A stretch of DNA of 43,903 nucleotides from Bacillota bacterium. Lineage in GTDB: Bacteria > Bacillota > Clostridia > Acetivibrionales > DSM-2933. Positions within the stretch are counted from its first letter, which is position 1. Each line of letters begins with the position of its first letter. Of this stretch, positions 17,901 to 26,300 are shown piece after piece. A model generated the notes under the pieces. It worked only from the letters and a program-made list of their open reading frames with translations. It had not been told where the DNA came from and did no database searches. Both the position numbers and the translations under genes were made by a program. The stretch is from positions 1-43,903 of the forward strand of contig JAEYYB010000181.1 of the NCBI GenBank assembly GCA_023430975.1, given 5' to 3'.

Positions 17901-18365
17901 CCGGTACCTGAAAAGATTGATGCCATGGAAAAACGCCAGCAGGTTCTTGTGAATATAGATAAAACTGCCCAGTATCGTAAATCTCAGGAAAATCCTGATA
18001 TACTGAGACTGTATAACGAGTTCTACGGTGAAGCAAACTCTCACCTGGCACATGAGCTGCTGCACACAAGCTATACACCAAAAGTTGGTGACAATGCTTG
18101 CAACACTGTCCGTAAGAAAGCCAACTCGGCATTTGTGACACAGGAATTTACCATCTGTATGTGTGATTCATGTGTAAGCAAGGGTTCAAAAGAGCTGTAT
18201 GGCAATATGTCCGAGACTATTAAGAAACTGAAGATGGATTCCTTTATCAATGTAAGAACTATACGCTTAAAGGATACCCACTCAGGCAGCGGAATTTATA
18301 TAACTCTTAACGGCCAGCAGATTGATGAAGCTGCACTTGGCAGTACATTCAAGAGTTCTAAATAA
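14940..18365 (+). CDS. [FeFe] hydrogenase fused to a GltD-like NAD(P)H flavoprotein
   Basis: A 1141-residue cytosolic enzyme. Order: plant-type [2Fe-2S] domain (about 10-85; HLCYDIR...CGLC...CQTP); GltD-like N-terminal Fe-S region (about 100-165; CVAPCVTTCP, CGRVCPHTCEAACRR); FAD and NAD(P)H binding (GAGPSGLS near 202, VVVIGGGNTAIDCART near 330); two [4Fe-4S] clusters (CISCGRC, CVSCGQC); and the H-cluster domain with all four cluster cysteines: TSC775CPGW, PC831xxKxxE, and EVMAC977PGGC981. The C-terminal 130 residues add a region with a CMCDSC motif. It should couple NAD(P)H oxidation to H2 release in fermentation, or the reverse. Similar GltD-fused hydrogenases occur in cellulolytic clostridia. 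GAGGAAAAGG precedes the ATG. Confidence 0.93.
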   Translation: MKTLTNHKRIKVTVNGREIEVYDNLTILQALLQEDIQIPHLCYDIRLERSNGNCGLCVVEVEGRDVKACQTPIKEGMVICTNSPKLENYRKIRLEQLLSDHNADCVAPCVTTCPANIDIQSYLRHVGNGNHESAIRVIKDNNPFPIVCGRVCPHTCEAACRRNLVDSPVAINYVKRFAADLDMEKGPWIPDLKPSTGKKIAIVGAGPSGLSAAYYSAINGHDVTVFERQPHAGGMMRYGIPEYRLPKATLDKEIDIMKKMGVKIMTGKALGTHIRLEDLNNDFDSVYLAIGSWRATPMHLEGENLEGVWLGIQYLEQVTKGMDIKLGDNVVVIGGGNTAIDCARTALRKGAKSVKLIYRRTREEMPAEPYEVEEALHEGVEMLFLMAPNKIVMNGGKKTLHCMEMQLGEPDRSGRRRPVPVEGSDVLIDADTIIGAIGQSTNTQFLYNDMPVKLNKWGDIEINGHTMQTSEVKIFSGGDCVTGPATVIQAVAAGRHAANAMDSFLTKGYVHEENADYSCSRGSMEDLPKWEFEEMPKIARAKMPDLTVSQRKNNFDEVELGLSEKMAKVEARRCLKCGCKERYSCDLRKEAQAHKVEYVNPIHERPYVPIVDDHPFIIRDHNKCISCGRCIAACAEIEGPDVLTYYTKHGRQLVGTKSGLPLQETDCVSCGQCVNACPCGALDYRREKGRVFRAINDSNKVVVGFVAPAVRSIVSSYFGIPFDEASPFMAGILRKMGFDKIFDFTFAADLTIVEETTEFLTRVDKKGVMPQFTSCCPGWVNFVEKRYPQIIPHLSTCKSPQQMMGATVKNHYAKLAGVKKDDLFVVSIVPCLAKKHEAARPEFAPEGIRDVDAVLTSSEMLEMVELLRIKTSDIEPQEFDDPYKRVTGAGILFGASGGVAEAALRMAVEKLTGNVLTDRLDFEEIRGFEGLKEATVDANGINVRVAVISGLHNAEPIVEKIIQGVDVGYDLIEVMACPGGCICGAGHPVPEKIDAMEKRQQVLVNIDKTAQYRKSQENPDILRLYNEFYGEANSHLAHELLHTSYTPKVGDNACNTVRKKANSAFVTQEFTICMCDSCVSKGSKELYGNMSETIKKLKMDSFINVRTIRLKDTHSGSGIYITLNGQQIDEAALGSTFKSSK

Positions 18366-18397
18366 ATTAAGCAAATTGTGGATTATACAAAAATATA

Positions 18398-18414
18398 TTA
18401 ACACTTTTCATATA
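18398..18414. repeat. Solo end of the dispersed repeat
   Basis: TTAACACTTTTCATATA is identical to the right end of the copy at 20866-20966, without the rest of the element. Confidence 0.45.
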
Positions 18415-18430
18415 TTATTTTAAAATAAAA

Positions 18431-18459
18431 CAGGTATGGCGGATTACCAACCATACCTG
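18431..18459 (-). terminator. Intrinsic terminator of the dockerin gene
   Basis: CAGGTATGG pairs with CCATACCTG. On the minus strand the stem is followed by TTTTATTTTA. It lies 34 bases past the stop codon of the minus-strand gene and may also stop the convergent hydrogenase transcript. Confidence 0.8.
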
Positions 18460-18492
18460 CTTTATATTTATTATATAGAGCTATATTTATAA

Positions 18493-19587
18493 CTATGGAA
18501 GAGTGCTGAACTCATATACAATGCTGTCATATGGTTCATAAGGACCATGGGTCCAGTAATAGTCATATTTGCCCGTCTGAATTTCTCCAGAAGGAGAAAA
18601 ACTTGACTTTATCTGACAACAATAATCTGTATTTGGCTCTAGTCCTGTAAGTTGAGAATTTGATGTGCAATAAGTGATGCCTGAGGAGAAACTGTTAGTA
18701 TTGTCACGGTTTAAAGTTAATTCTTTAGTAATTTTATTATCCGGATTATTCTTTATCCAATAAACCAATGTTGTATTACTGGATATATAAGCAGAGCCGG
18801 TAACTTTTATATCTGTCGAAATAATAGCAGAATCCTTAGTGATATCACTTGCAGACATATTGATTGTTACCTCATAAGGAAACTTATGAAATGTTGGATA
18901 AGGACCAGTCGGGGTTGGAGTCTGACCAGGGGATGGAGTTATAGTGGGTGGTGTTGTTGGAGTAGGAGTATATGTTGAGGTAGGAGTGGGTGGATATATT
19001 GGAGATGAATAATCACTGGATATTTTGTTGAAATGCTTGGATAGAGTTACGATATCTATCATATTTATTACATTATCGCAATTGAAATCTCCTACTGAAT
19101 TGAACCCTGTATCTTCAGAAGTCATACCGAAACTTTTGGCCATTTCAATTACATCTGCCATATTTATTGCATTATCTTGATTTATATCACCTGCCCACAT
19201 TTCTATAGGTTCTTCCAAGCTTCCGGCACTTACAGCACTATTTGTGTATGTTTTTGTTAAATATCCCGGCTTACTAATGGTAACATCCCAAGGAAGTGTA
19301 CCAATAGCGTAAAATTTAACATAGCCATCCTGATTTGTTTTGCCTTGATGTTTGATATCGCCTTTATATGAAAGTTGAATTTGAAAGTCCTTAAAGGCTA
19401 AAGGCCCACTTGCGTTAATGTCTGGTATAACTTTGAGCTCCCAATCATATGTACCGGTAGGGTATGGACTGGCTGCAGGTTCTGTTGGAGCCTGTGTAAC
19501 AGCGAAGCTCTGGACGAAGCTAATTCCGGCTAATAGAGTAATCAGTAAAATTGTTATAAAGCATCTGACTTTTCTTCTAGAAAACAT
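18493..19587 (-). CDS. Secreted dockerin protein with Pro/Thr linker and C-terminal beta domain
   Basis: 364 residues. Signal peptide (about 1-30); a carboxypeptidase-regulatory-like beta domain (about 50-130; NQDGYVKFYAIG...ISKPGYLTKTY); a dockerin with two calcium-binding repeats (about 133-190; GDINQDNAINMADVIEMAKSF and GDFNCDNVINMIDIVTLSKHF); a Pro/Thr linker (about 200-230); and a C-terminal fibronectin-III-like domain (about 235-364). Dockerins bind cohesins of scaffoldins and so attach proteins to the cellulosome. There is no recognisable catalytic domain. The dockerin is internal, which is unusual. GGGAGG precedes the ATG. Confidence 0.85.
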   Translation of the reverse strand: MFSRRKVRCFITILLITLLAGISFVQSFAVTQAPTEPAASPYPTGTYDWELKVIPDINASGPLAFKDFQIQLSYKGDIKHQGKTNQDGYVKFYAIGTLPWDVTISKPGYLTKTYTNSAVSAGSLEEPIEMWAGDINQDNAINMADVIEMAKSFGMTSEDTGFNSVGDFNCDNVINMIDIVTLSKHFNKISSDYSSPIYPPTPTSTYTPTPTTPPTITPSPGQTPTPTGPYPTFHKFPYEVTINMSASDITKDSAIISTDIKVTGSAYISSNTTLVYWIKNNPDNKITKELTLNRDNTNSFSSGITYCTSNSQLTGLEPNTDYCCQIKSSFSPSGEIQTGKYDYYWTHGPYEPYDSIVYEFSTLP

Positions 19588-20012
19588 AAATATTACCTCC
19601 CTTTTAAATTATAAATTAAACTATATGAAAAGTAGTGATAAATCTATTACATTTGTCTGTCGCAAATCCCGTTGAATCGTTCGTTATTTGCTCCGCCAAA
19701 TGTAAGATTATTAACACTTTTAAACTACAAAATGTAAATCATTATTTACTTTTGGGTAGACTTATACTTAATGGGTGACTCCTCCCGCTATATTCTATTA
19801 TAATTATATACCATATACCGCTAATTGCAATAGAAAATGTATTATTTGTTTTACACTTTGTAAAAGTGTGTAAATCATCGTTGAAATATTGGCTTTTATT
19901 TGATTCTGTATTCTCTGACACAATACATGGAATGATTGAATAAAATGCAGTAAATAATTAACTATGAATTATAATGGTAGATTAAACATTTTTAATCAAG
20001 GAGGAAATTTTT
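19588..20012. other. 425-base region between divergent genes
   Basis: It holds a dispersed repeat copy (19622-19724) just upstream of the dockerin gene. AT-rich sequence with a TATAAT at about 19971 probably serves sod. No gene is seen. Confidence 0.55.
19622..19724. repeat. 103-bp dispersed palindromic repeat, copy 2
   Basis: It reads TATATGAAAAG...GTGATAAATCTATTACATTTGTC at one end and CAAATGTAAGATTATTAACACTTTTAAA at the other. The core holds GCAAATCCCG and CGTTCGTTATTTGC. It lies about 35 bases upstream of the dockerin gene start, so it is probably in its promoter or leader. Confidence 0.8.
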
Positions 20013-20660
20013 ATGCAGTACTCAATGGTCCTTCCAGGACAGCATCAGCTGCCTTCGCTTCCATATGCATATAATGCTCTTGAACCTGTAATAAGCGGCA
20101 GAGCACTAAGAATTCACCATGACAAGCATCACAAGTCCTATGTAGATGGCTTAAATAGAGCAGAAATAAGCCTTGTAGAGGCACGCAGACAAAATAATTA
20201 TGAATATATAAAATACTGGGAAAATGAACTGGCATTTCAAGGTTCAGGGCATATATTACACAGTATTTTCTGGACGATTATGGGGCCGAAAGGAACGGGG
20301 GGACAGCCTGGTGTTACCACTATGCAGCAGATAAATAACTACTTTGGCAATTTTGATGTATTTAAAGAGCAGTTTAAAAGTGCTACTGAGAAGGTGGAGG
20401 GTTCAGGATGGGGGATTTTGGTGTGGCAACCGGCGTGGAGACGACTGGAAATACTACAGGCAGAAAAACATCAGAATTTAACTCAGTGGAGTGGAATTCC
20501 CATTTTAGTATGTGATGTATGGGAGCATGCCTACTACCTTGATTACCAGAATGAACGAAGAAAATTTATCGATGCCTGGTGGGATATTATAAACTGGTAT
20601 GAGGTTGAAAGAAGATTGGTCCTGGCAATTAATGGTCAGGTGCCGCTTATGTACTTATGA
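20013..20660 (+). CDS. sodA: Superoxide dismutase, Fe/Mn family
   Basis: 215 residues, cytosolic (no signal). It converts superoxide to hydrogen peroxide and oxygen. The ligand pattern is complete: His in the RIHHDKHHKSYV segment, His in GSGHILHSIFW, and Asp and His in CDVWEHAYYLDYQ. Length is near the usual 200. The N terminus (MQYSMVLPGQHQLPSLPYAYNAL) is slightly extended, as in some clostridial and Bacillus homologues. AAGGAGGAAA precedes the ATG. Whether it uses Fe or Mn cannot be told by eye. Confidence 0.92.
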   Translation: MQYSMVLPGQHQLPSLPYAYNALEPVISGRALRIHHDKHHKSYVDGLNRAEISLVEARRQNNYEYIKYWENELAFQGSGHILHSIFWTIMGPKGTGGQPGVTTMQQINNYFGNFDVFKEQFKSATEKVEGSGWGILVWQPAWRRLEILQAEKHQNLTQWSGIPILVCDVWEHAYYLDYQNERRKFIDAWWDIINWYEVERRLVLAINGQVPLMYL

Positions 20661-20700
20661 TGAGGTGCCGCAGATTGATCATATGGGATATTATTATTTT

Positions 20701-20726
20701 GCCAGCTATGCTGGCTTTATTATATT
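20701..20726 (+). terminator. Intrinsic terminator after sod
   Basis: GCCAGC-TAT-GCTGGC followed by TTTATTATATT. Confidence 0.75.
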
Positions 20727-20865
20727 GCAATAAATCAGGTGATTTGCACCTACAAAATTTACCATACTTTTTATTGCAGTAAAACTATAATATTTTGTGA
20801 AGGCGATAATATAATTCATATTTTATGTCGATATATTTTATGACTACATATTTTATTTAAGCAAC

Positions 20866-20966
20866 TATATGAAAAGTTAATAATCTTACATTTGTCTATC
20901 GCAAATCCCGTAAAAGCGTTCGTTATTTGCTCTGACAAATGTAAGATTATTAACACTTTTCATATA
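20866..20966. repeat. 101-bp dispersed palindromic repeat, copy 3
   Basis: Its ends are TATATGAAAAG and CTTTTCATATA. Where other copies have TATATTAAAAG they have CTTTTAATATA at the other end, so the two arms vary together. The inner arms TTAATAATCTTACATTTG and its complement are also symmetric here. Confidence 0.85.
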
Positions 20967-20984
20967 TATTAGTACTTTTAGTTA

Positions 20985-21087
20985 TATATTAAAAGTGATA
21001 AATCTATTACATTTGTCTGTCGGAAATCCCGTTGAACCGTTCGTTATTTGCTCCGCCAAATGTAAGATTATTAACACTTTTAATATA
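20985..21087. repeat. 103-bp dispersed palindromic repeat, copy 4
   Basis: It runs from TATATTAAAAGTGATAAATC to GTTAT-type right arms ending CTTTTAATATA. It ends 22 bases before the GGDEF/EAL start codon, so it probably lies in that gene's leader. Confidence 0.85.
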
Positions 21088-21109
21088 GTTGATCAATTAG
21101 GAGGTAATT

Positions 21110-23230
21110 ATGCCCTTATTGGAAGAACTCTATAGTAATTTAATACAAAAGTCTAATAACGGGTATGCCTTTTTTTATGTTGTAAAAGAGGATAGCGAGT
21201 GTTGTTTGGACTTAAGATATATTGAAATTAATAATTCATACCAAGAATTAACGGGTTTTAATAGGACAGAGGTACTTGGCAAAACGGTCCGTGCACTGCT
21301 TTCTGAGTTGAAAATAGAAGGCGGTGACTGGATAAGATGTTTGATAGAAACTAAGATAGAGGATTATCCTATAGATGTAGAGGTGTTCTCAAAGCCAACT
21401 GGAAAATGGCTTAAAGTACTTGCTTATTTACATGGAAATGAGTATGTCATTATTAATTTAATTGACATTACTTCTCAAAAACAATTAAACGAGCAATATA
21501 TAGAATATAAGAGGGCTCAGGATGCATTCATGGTTCTTGCAGAAAGATACAGGGTTGCAGTAGAATACTCAAGAGATATTATTTGGGATTTTGATGCAGT
21601 TACAGGAGATAGTTATATTTCTGATGGGTTTTTCCATATTATCGGATATGATAAGGAAGAATTCTTTAAAATCAATGGCAGTGTACTTGATGTAATCCAT
21701 TCTGATGACAGGAAGAGGCTTAATCAGGTTTTACTACAGCACATCGAGGGTAAGACCGAGAGCTTTTTAACTGAATTCCGCATAAGAATGAAAAATAATG
21801 AATATAAATGGTTTATCGCTAAGGGAAGAGCTATTGTGGATAGCTGCGGAAAATTTGAGAGGATTGCAGGTTCAGCGTCGGATATCACCGAAAGGAAAAA
21901 CTATGAGGAACAGATAAGACAATTAGCTTATTTTGACTTCTTAACAGGACTTCCAAATAGAGCGTTTCTCATTGAATTATTGGAAGCAAGATTGAATGGG
22001 TGTGAAGCAAATGACTGTTTTGGTGCAATCATTCTGGTTAATATAGACAACTTTAAGCTTATAAATGATACATACGGTCATTTCTTTGGTGATAAAATGT
22101 TAAAGATTATTTCAGAAAGACTATTTAGTATAGAGAGAGATAGTGAAAAAGTAAAACTTACTAAGCTTGGTGGAGATGAGTTTCTATTTATTATAGATAA
22201 ACCTGATAATAAAACGGAAATTGAAGAAATAGCAATTAAGATTCTAAACAGTTTCAAGCAGATTGTAAGTGTGGAGGATAAATCTTTTTATATTACCTGC
22301 AGTATGGGTGTGGCTCAATATCCGGAGAATGGCACCAAGGTATATGATATTTTAAAAAATGCAGATACTGCAATGAACAGGGCCAAAGTAAACGGTAAAA
22401 ATTGTTGTGCGTTTTATAATCAGGCTATGGGTACCGAAATAGCAGAAAAGCTTGAAATGGAAAATTATTTGAGGCTTGCTATTGAAAGGAATGAATTCAA
22501 GCTTTATTATCAACCCCAAATAGATATAGCATCTGCAAAAATTATAGGTTTTGAAGCATTAATTCGTTGGTTTAGCCCAAAATACGGGCTTGTATCTCCC
22601 ATGGCATTTATTCCTTTAGCAGAAGAGAATGGCCAAATAATAGAAATTGGAAACTGGGTTATAGAGAATGTATGCAAATTTGCAGTAAAACTAAATACGC
22701 AGTATGATAAGAAGCTTCATGTCACATTGAATGTTTCAGCTGTGCAGTTTATGCATGAAGAATTTATTGGTAAGCTGTTTGATGCAGTTGAGAAATATGG
22801 TGTAAATCCGCATAATCTAGGGATTGAACTGACAGAATCGACACTATTGGAATCTTCTGAAAACATTGTTGCAAGATTAAATAAATTAAGGAACGCCGGC
22901 TTCAAAGTCTACCTGGATGACTTTGGCACAGGGTATTCTTCCATGACCTATCTAAGAAAGCTTCCAATAGATATAATCAAGATCGATAAATCATTTGTAG
23001 GTGATATTGGAAATTATGAAATGGAAAAAAAGCTATTGAAGTCAATAGTGTATCTTGCACAGGAGATTGGCTTGAAGGTTGTTGCAGAAGGAGTCGAAAC
23101 AAAGGAACAGTTGGATTTTCTAGCCAGCAGCAAGTGCGATATAATTCAGGGGTTCTTATTCAGCAAGCCTGTGTCAGAGGAAGAGGTTGAGAAGATGCTT
23201 ACAGAGCTTAGCAAGGTTGATTCAATATAA
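21110..23230 (+). CDS. PAS-PAS-GGDEF-EAL cyclic-di-GMP enzyme
   Basis: A 706-residue cytosolic signalling protein with no membrane span. PAS 1 (about 20-115), PAS 2 of the PAS_3 type (about 150-265, ending SASDITERKNYEEQ), GGDEF (about 268-430; intact GGDEF at 354-358) and EAL (about 445-700; EAL at 482-484, ELTES, DDFGTGYSS, KIDKSFV, EGVET). Both catalytic sets look complete, so it could make c-di-GMP from GTP, break it to pGpG, or both. No RxxD inhibitory site is seen before GGDEF. The PAS domains presumably sense a ligand or redox state. AGGAGG precedes the ATG, directly after repeat copy 4. Confidence 0.93.
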   Translation: MPLLEELYSNLIQKSNNGYAFFYVVKEDSECCLDLRYIEINNSYQELTGFNRTEVLGKTVRALLSELKIEGGDWIRCLIETKIEDYPIDVEVFSKPTGKWLKVLAYLHGNEYVIINLIDITSQKQLNEQYIEYKRAQDAFMVLAERYRVAVEYSRDIIWDFDAVTGDSYISDGFFHIIGYDKEEFFKINGSVLDVIHSDDRKRLNQVLLQHIEGKTESFLTEFRIRMKNNEYKWFIAKGRAIVDSCGKFERIAGSASDITERKNYEEQIRQLAYFDFLTGLPNRAFLIELLEARLNGCEANDCFGAIILVNIDNFKLINDTYGHFFGDKMLKIISERLFSIERDSEKVKLTKLGGDEFLFIIDKPDNKTEIEEIAIKILNSFKQIVSVEDKSFYITCSMGVAQYPENGTKVYDILKNADTAMNRAKVNGKNCCAFYNQAMGTEIAEKLEMENYLRLAIERNEFKLYYQPQIDIASAKIIGFEALIRWFSPKYGLVSPMAFIPLAEENGQIIEIGNWVIENVCKFAVKLNTQYDKKLHVTLNVSAVQFMHEEFIGKLFDAVEKYGVNPHNLGIELTESTLLESSENIVARLNKLRNAGFKVYLDDFGTGYSSMTYLRKLPIDIIKIDKSFVGDIGNYEMEKKLLKSIVYLAQEIGLKVVAEGVETKEQLDFLASSKCDIIQGFLFSKPVSEEEVEKMLTELSKVDSI

Positions 23231-23288
23231 GGTGTTATAAATTAATTGGTCATAAGTACGTTTTGAAATGCCTTAGGCATGTTTAAAA

Positions 23289-23332
23289 TAAATTAAAAAG
23301 AAATTAAATAGAAATTAAAAAGAAATTAAAAA
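23289..23332. repeat. Short AT tandem repeat
   Basis: About four copies of an 11-12 base unit, AGAAATTAAAA, just before the convergent terminator. Confidence 0.6.
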
Positions 23333-23369
23333 GCGATTTTACCGAAATAGAAGTGGTAAAATCGCTTTT
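23329..23369. terminator. Bidirectional terminator between converging genes
   Basis: AAAAGCGATTTTACC and its perfect complement form a 15-bp stem with A/T-run ends on both strands. Confidence 0.85.
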
Positions 23370-23389
23370 GTTTAAATGTTCCAATCTGT

Positions 23390-26300
23390 CTACAGCTTCT
23401 TGTAGAGGCGGTACATAATAATTGCTGCATCACCTCTTGTACACGAGTTGGCACCGTTAAAACAGTTGTCGGGCTTTTTAACTATCAGACCTTCTCTATT
23501 TCCAAGGGCAGCAAATTTTCTAACCCATTGTGGTATGCTATTTTTATCTGCGAAGTTCAAATACTTGTCCTGGTTTTTTGGATAGTAATACCCAGCTCTT
23601 TCGTTAAGGGTGGCAGCACATATTTTTACTATCTCCTGCCTGTTTATAATCCGGTTTCCTCTAAAGGTTCTATCTTCATAGCCATCTATTATTCCTTCGC
23701 TGCTTGCGATTGATACTACGTTGTAGTACCATGCGGTCTTTAAAACATCCTTAAAGTCACAGGTAGCATCAGCATCAATCAGATTCAAGCCTTTTACAAT
23801 GAGGCTTGTAAATTCGCTTCTGCTGATTGATGCATTTGGATCAAAGGAATTGTTATTTCTCCCGCTGATAATACCCTTTGAAGCAAGAGCCTTCACGGCC
23901 AATTTCATTTCAGAATCTTCATTTCCTATATCCTGAAAGGATTTTTCATCCTCCACAATGACGTAATCTCCAGCAGATGAGGTGCTTATCTGGAGTATTT
24001 TATAATCCAAATCCTCGTGTCCACCCATGTTATAAATATTGCCCTCTGATTCATGAAGCATTGTGCTATACTCGGGATTGCCATCTCCATATGGAAGTTC
24101 ATAGCCGATTTTACCGCTGATCTTGTTAATTGTTCCTAATCTGGGGCTTGTGAATTTTAGGTTTATCCTGCCGCTTTTGATATTATTAATATCAACTGAT
24201 GTCTTCTTACTTTCGGTAAGAGTTATTGTCATATTATCTTTTAGTTGATTCTCTGCATAATTGTTAAATAAAATGACGTTTCCCAGATTTGTAGAAATCC
24301 TTACATCTACCTTTTCCTTCATAATGCCAATGATGTCTTTATCGTAATTTAAGTTTATTTTATTATGAATTCCATCTACCAAGACGTTGATACGTGTCTT
24401 TATATCTCTAATGTCTTCAGTTAAATAATTCTTTAAAATGTTTTCAATATCACTTTTAGCTTCTTTGGCTATCTCGCTTTGAGGCAATATAAGGTTCTTG
24501 TTTATTTCTACCTTGTCATCAACTGGATTAACTTTTCTAAGGCTTATTTCCTCAATAGCTTTTTCGGCCTTTTTTATAAGAGCTTCATTCATATCACCAT
24601 ACGGGTCGCCAGTACCTTTATATTGATCAGCTATTTTGGTTATTTCTGATTTAAAGTCATCCAGCTTTTTGTTATAATCAGCTGCAGACAATAAGGGTGG
24701 AGGCTCGGGAGTACTTGATGGTGCTGTTGTAAATGATGGCACAGGTGTTTCTGAAGATTCAGGTGGTGCAGCTGCAGGATAGCTTGCAGTAGTATATACA
24801 ATAGTTGTACTATAGGGTGTTGGTGTAGGTCTGATTGGTGTAACTGTCGGTGTAATTGTCGGCGTAACTACAGGTGTATCTGTAGGCGTAACTGTAGGTG
24901 TAACTGCAGTCGTATCTATCGGCGTAGCTGTCGGTGTAACTGCAGGCGTATCTGTAGGCGTAACTGTAGGTGTAGGAGCAAAAATTGAAGGAATAAGAAT
25001 TTCATTTGTGCTCATATCCATATTGCCTCTAAATGACAGTGAATAAGCAGCTTTTGTATCGGTTTCGGAAGGAGCTATCTCAGGTACTTGAAGTGTTACT
25101 GTATTTGAACTGCTGTGAAAACCATAGATATCGAACGTGACAGTTTGTGACTCTCCGTTTATTATGCTGTTAACGGAAAAATCTTCACGGCTAACCGATT
25201 TAGCATTTATTCCGGCCATGGATATTTCAATCATGTTATCTGACAAGAGTGCACTGCTTATAAAAGGCTGAACGGGTATATTTAAAGGCTCTCCATGAGA
25301 GAAACCATTTATATACCCCAACATGAAAAGCTCGCCGGAGGTATTAATGTAACTGCTTGTGCTGTAAGTAGTTGCATAATGTGATATATTGTCCGCTAGT
25401 AGGATTGGCGTATCTATTATGTAAGATTCTCCACCTTCGAAGGATACATCCCTTCCAAGCTGGGAACTCCAGTTGCTTCCCCAACCATATAAAGATCCAT
25501 TGTTATCTAAAGCAAGAACATGTGAATCTGTTGCGGATAATTCTTTAATATTGCCCATAACAAATCCGGGAGCATCTGGAAATGTTTCTGTGAGCCTCCC
25601 CAATTCGCCATTATAGTTTGATCCCCATGAATATACTGATCCATCAGACATTATAGCGTATGATGAATTAGTAGCTACAACAACATCTTCTACACCATCC
25701 AATACTTTTGTAGGCAGGTTATTTATTTCAGAAAATTGGCCTTCTTCCAATTGATCATATTGCTTTTCTCCCCAGGTCCATAATGAATTATCTTGTTTAA
25801 TTGCATAGCATGTATAATTTCTTACTTTAATATTCTTTACATTATCCATAAGATTGACGGGTTTAATTACGGTGCCGGTATTGCCGCCTAACACTCCAGC
25901 ATAGTTGTACCCTAAGCCCCACAGACTTTGGTCAGCTTTTAAAATTAATACAAAGCATGGGCCGCCGGCAACATCTACTACATTGTCTGCCAGTCTTTGA
26001 GGTGTTGTAGAAGGCTCTGATTCCCCATCAATACTATTACCCCATCCCCAGAGGGTAAGATCGTTCTTAATTGCATAACAATGAGAATAGTCATCAGCAT
26101 AAATTTTGTATACATCATCCATTACGCTAACAGGCTTTTGCCTGTAGGTCATAGTACCGTCTCCGATCTGCCCGTATTGATTATAGCCCCATGACCAAAG
26201 TTTTTTATCCTTTGTCAAAGCTAGAATATTACCATCAGCACCAATGGATACTTCAGCAACACTCTCCAGCATTTTTACAGGTGAGGTAGGTTTAACGATT

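Larger units (their letters stand above)
20661..21109. other. 449-base region with a terminator and two tandem repeat copies
   Basis: It contains the sod terminator (20701) and dispersed repeat copies 3 and 4 (20866-20966 and 20985-21087), separated by 18 bases. No gene is seen. Confidence 0.6.

Noticed and set aside
17372..18141. Long minus-strand frames inside the hydrogenase gene
   Set aside because: They are antisense shadows of a well-defined coding region with all catalytic motifs on the plus strand.
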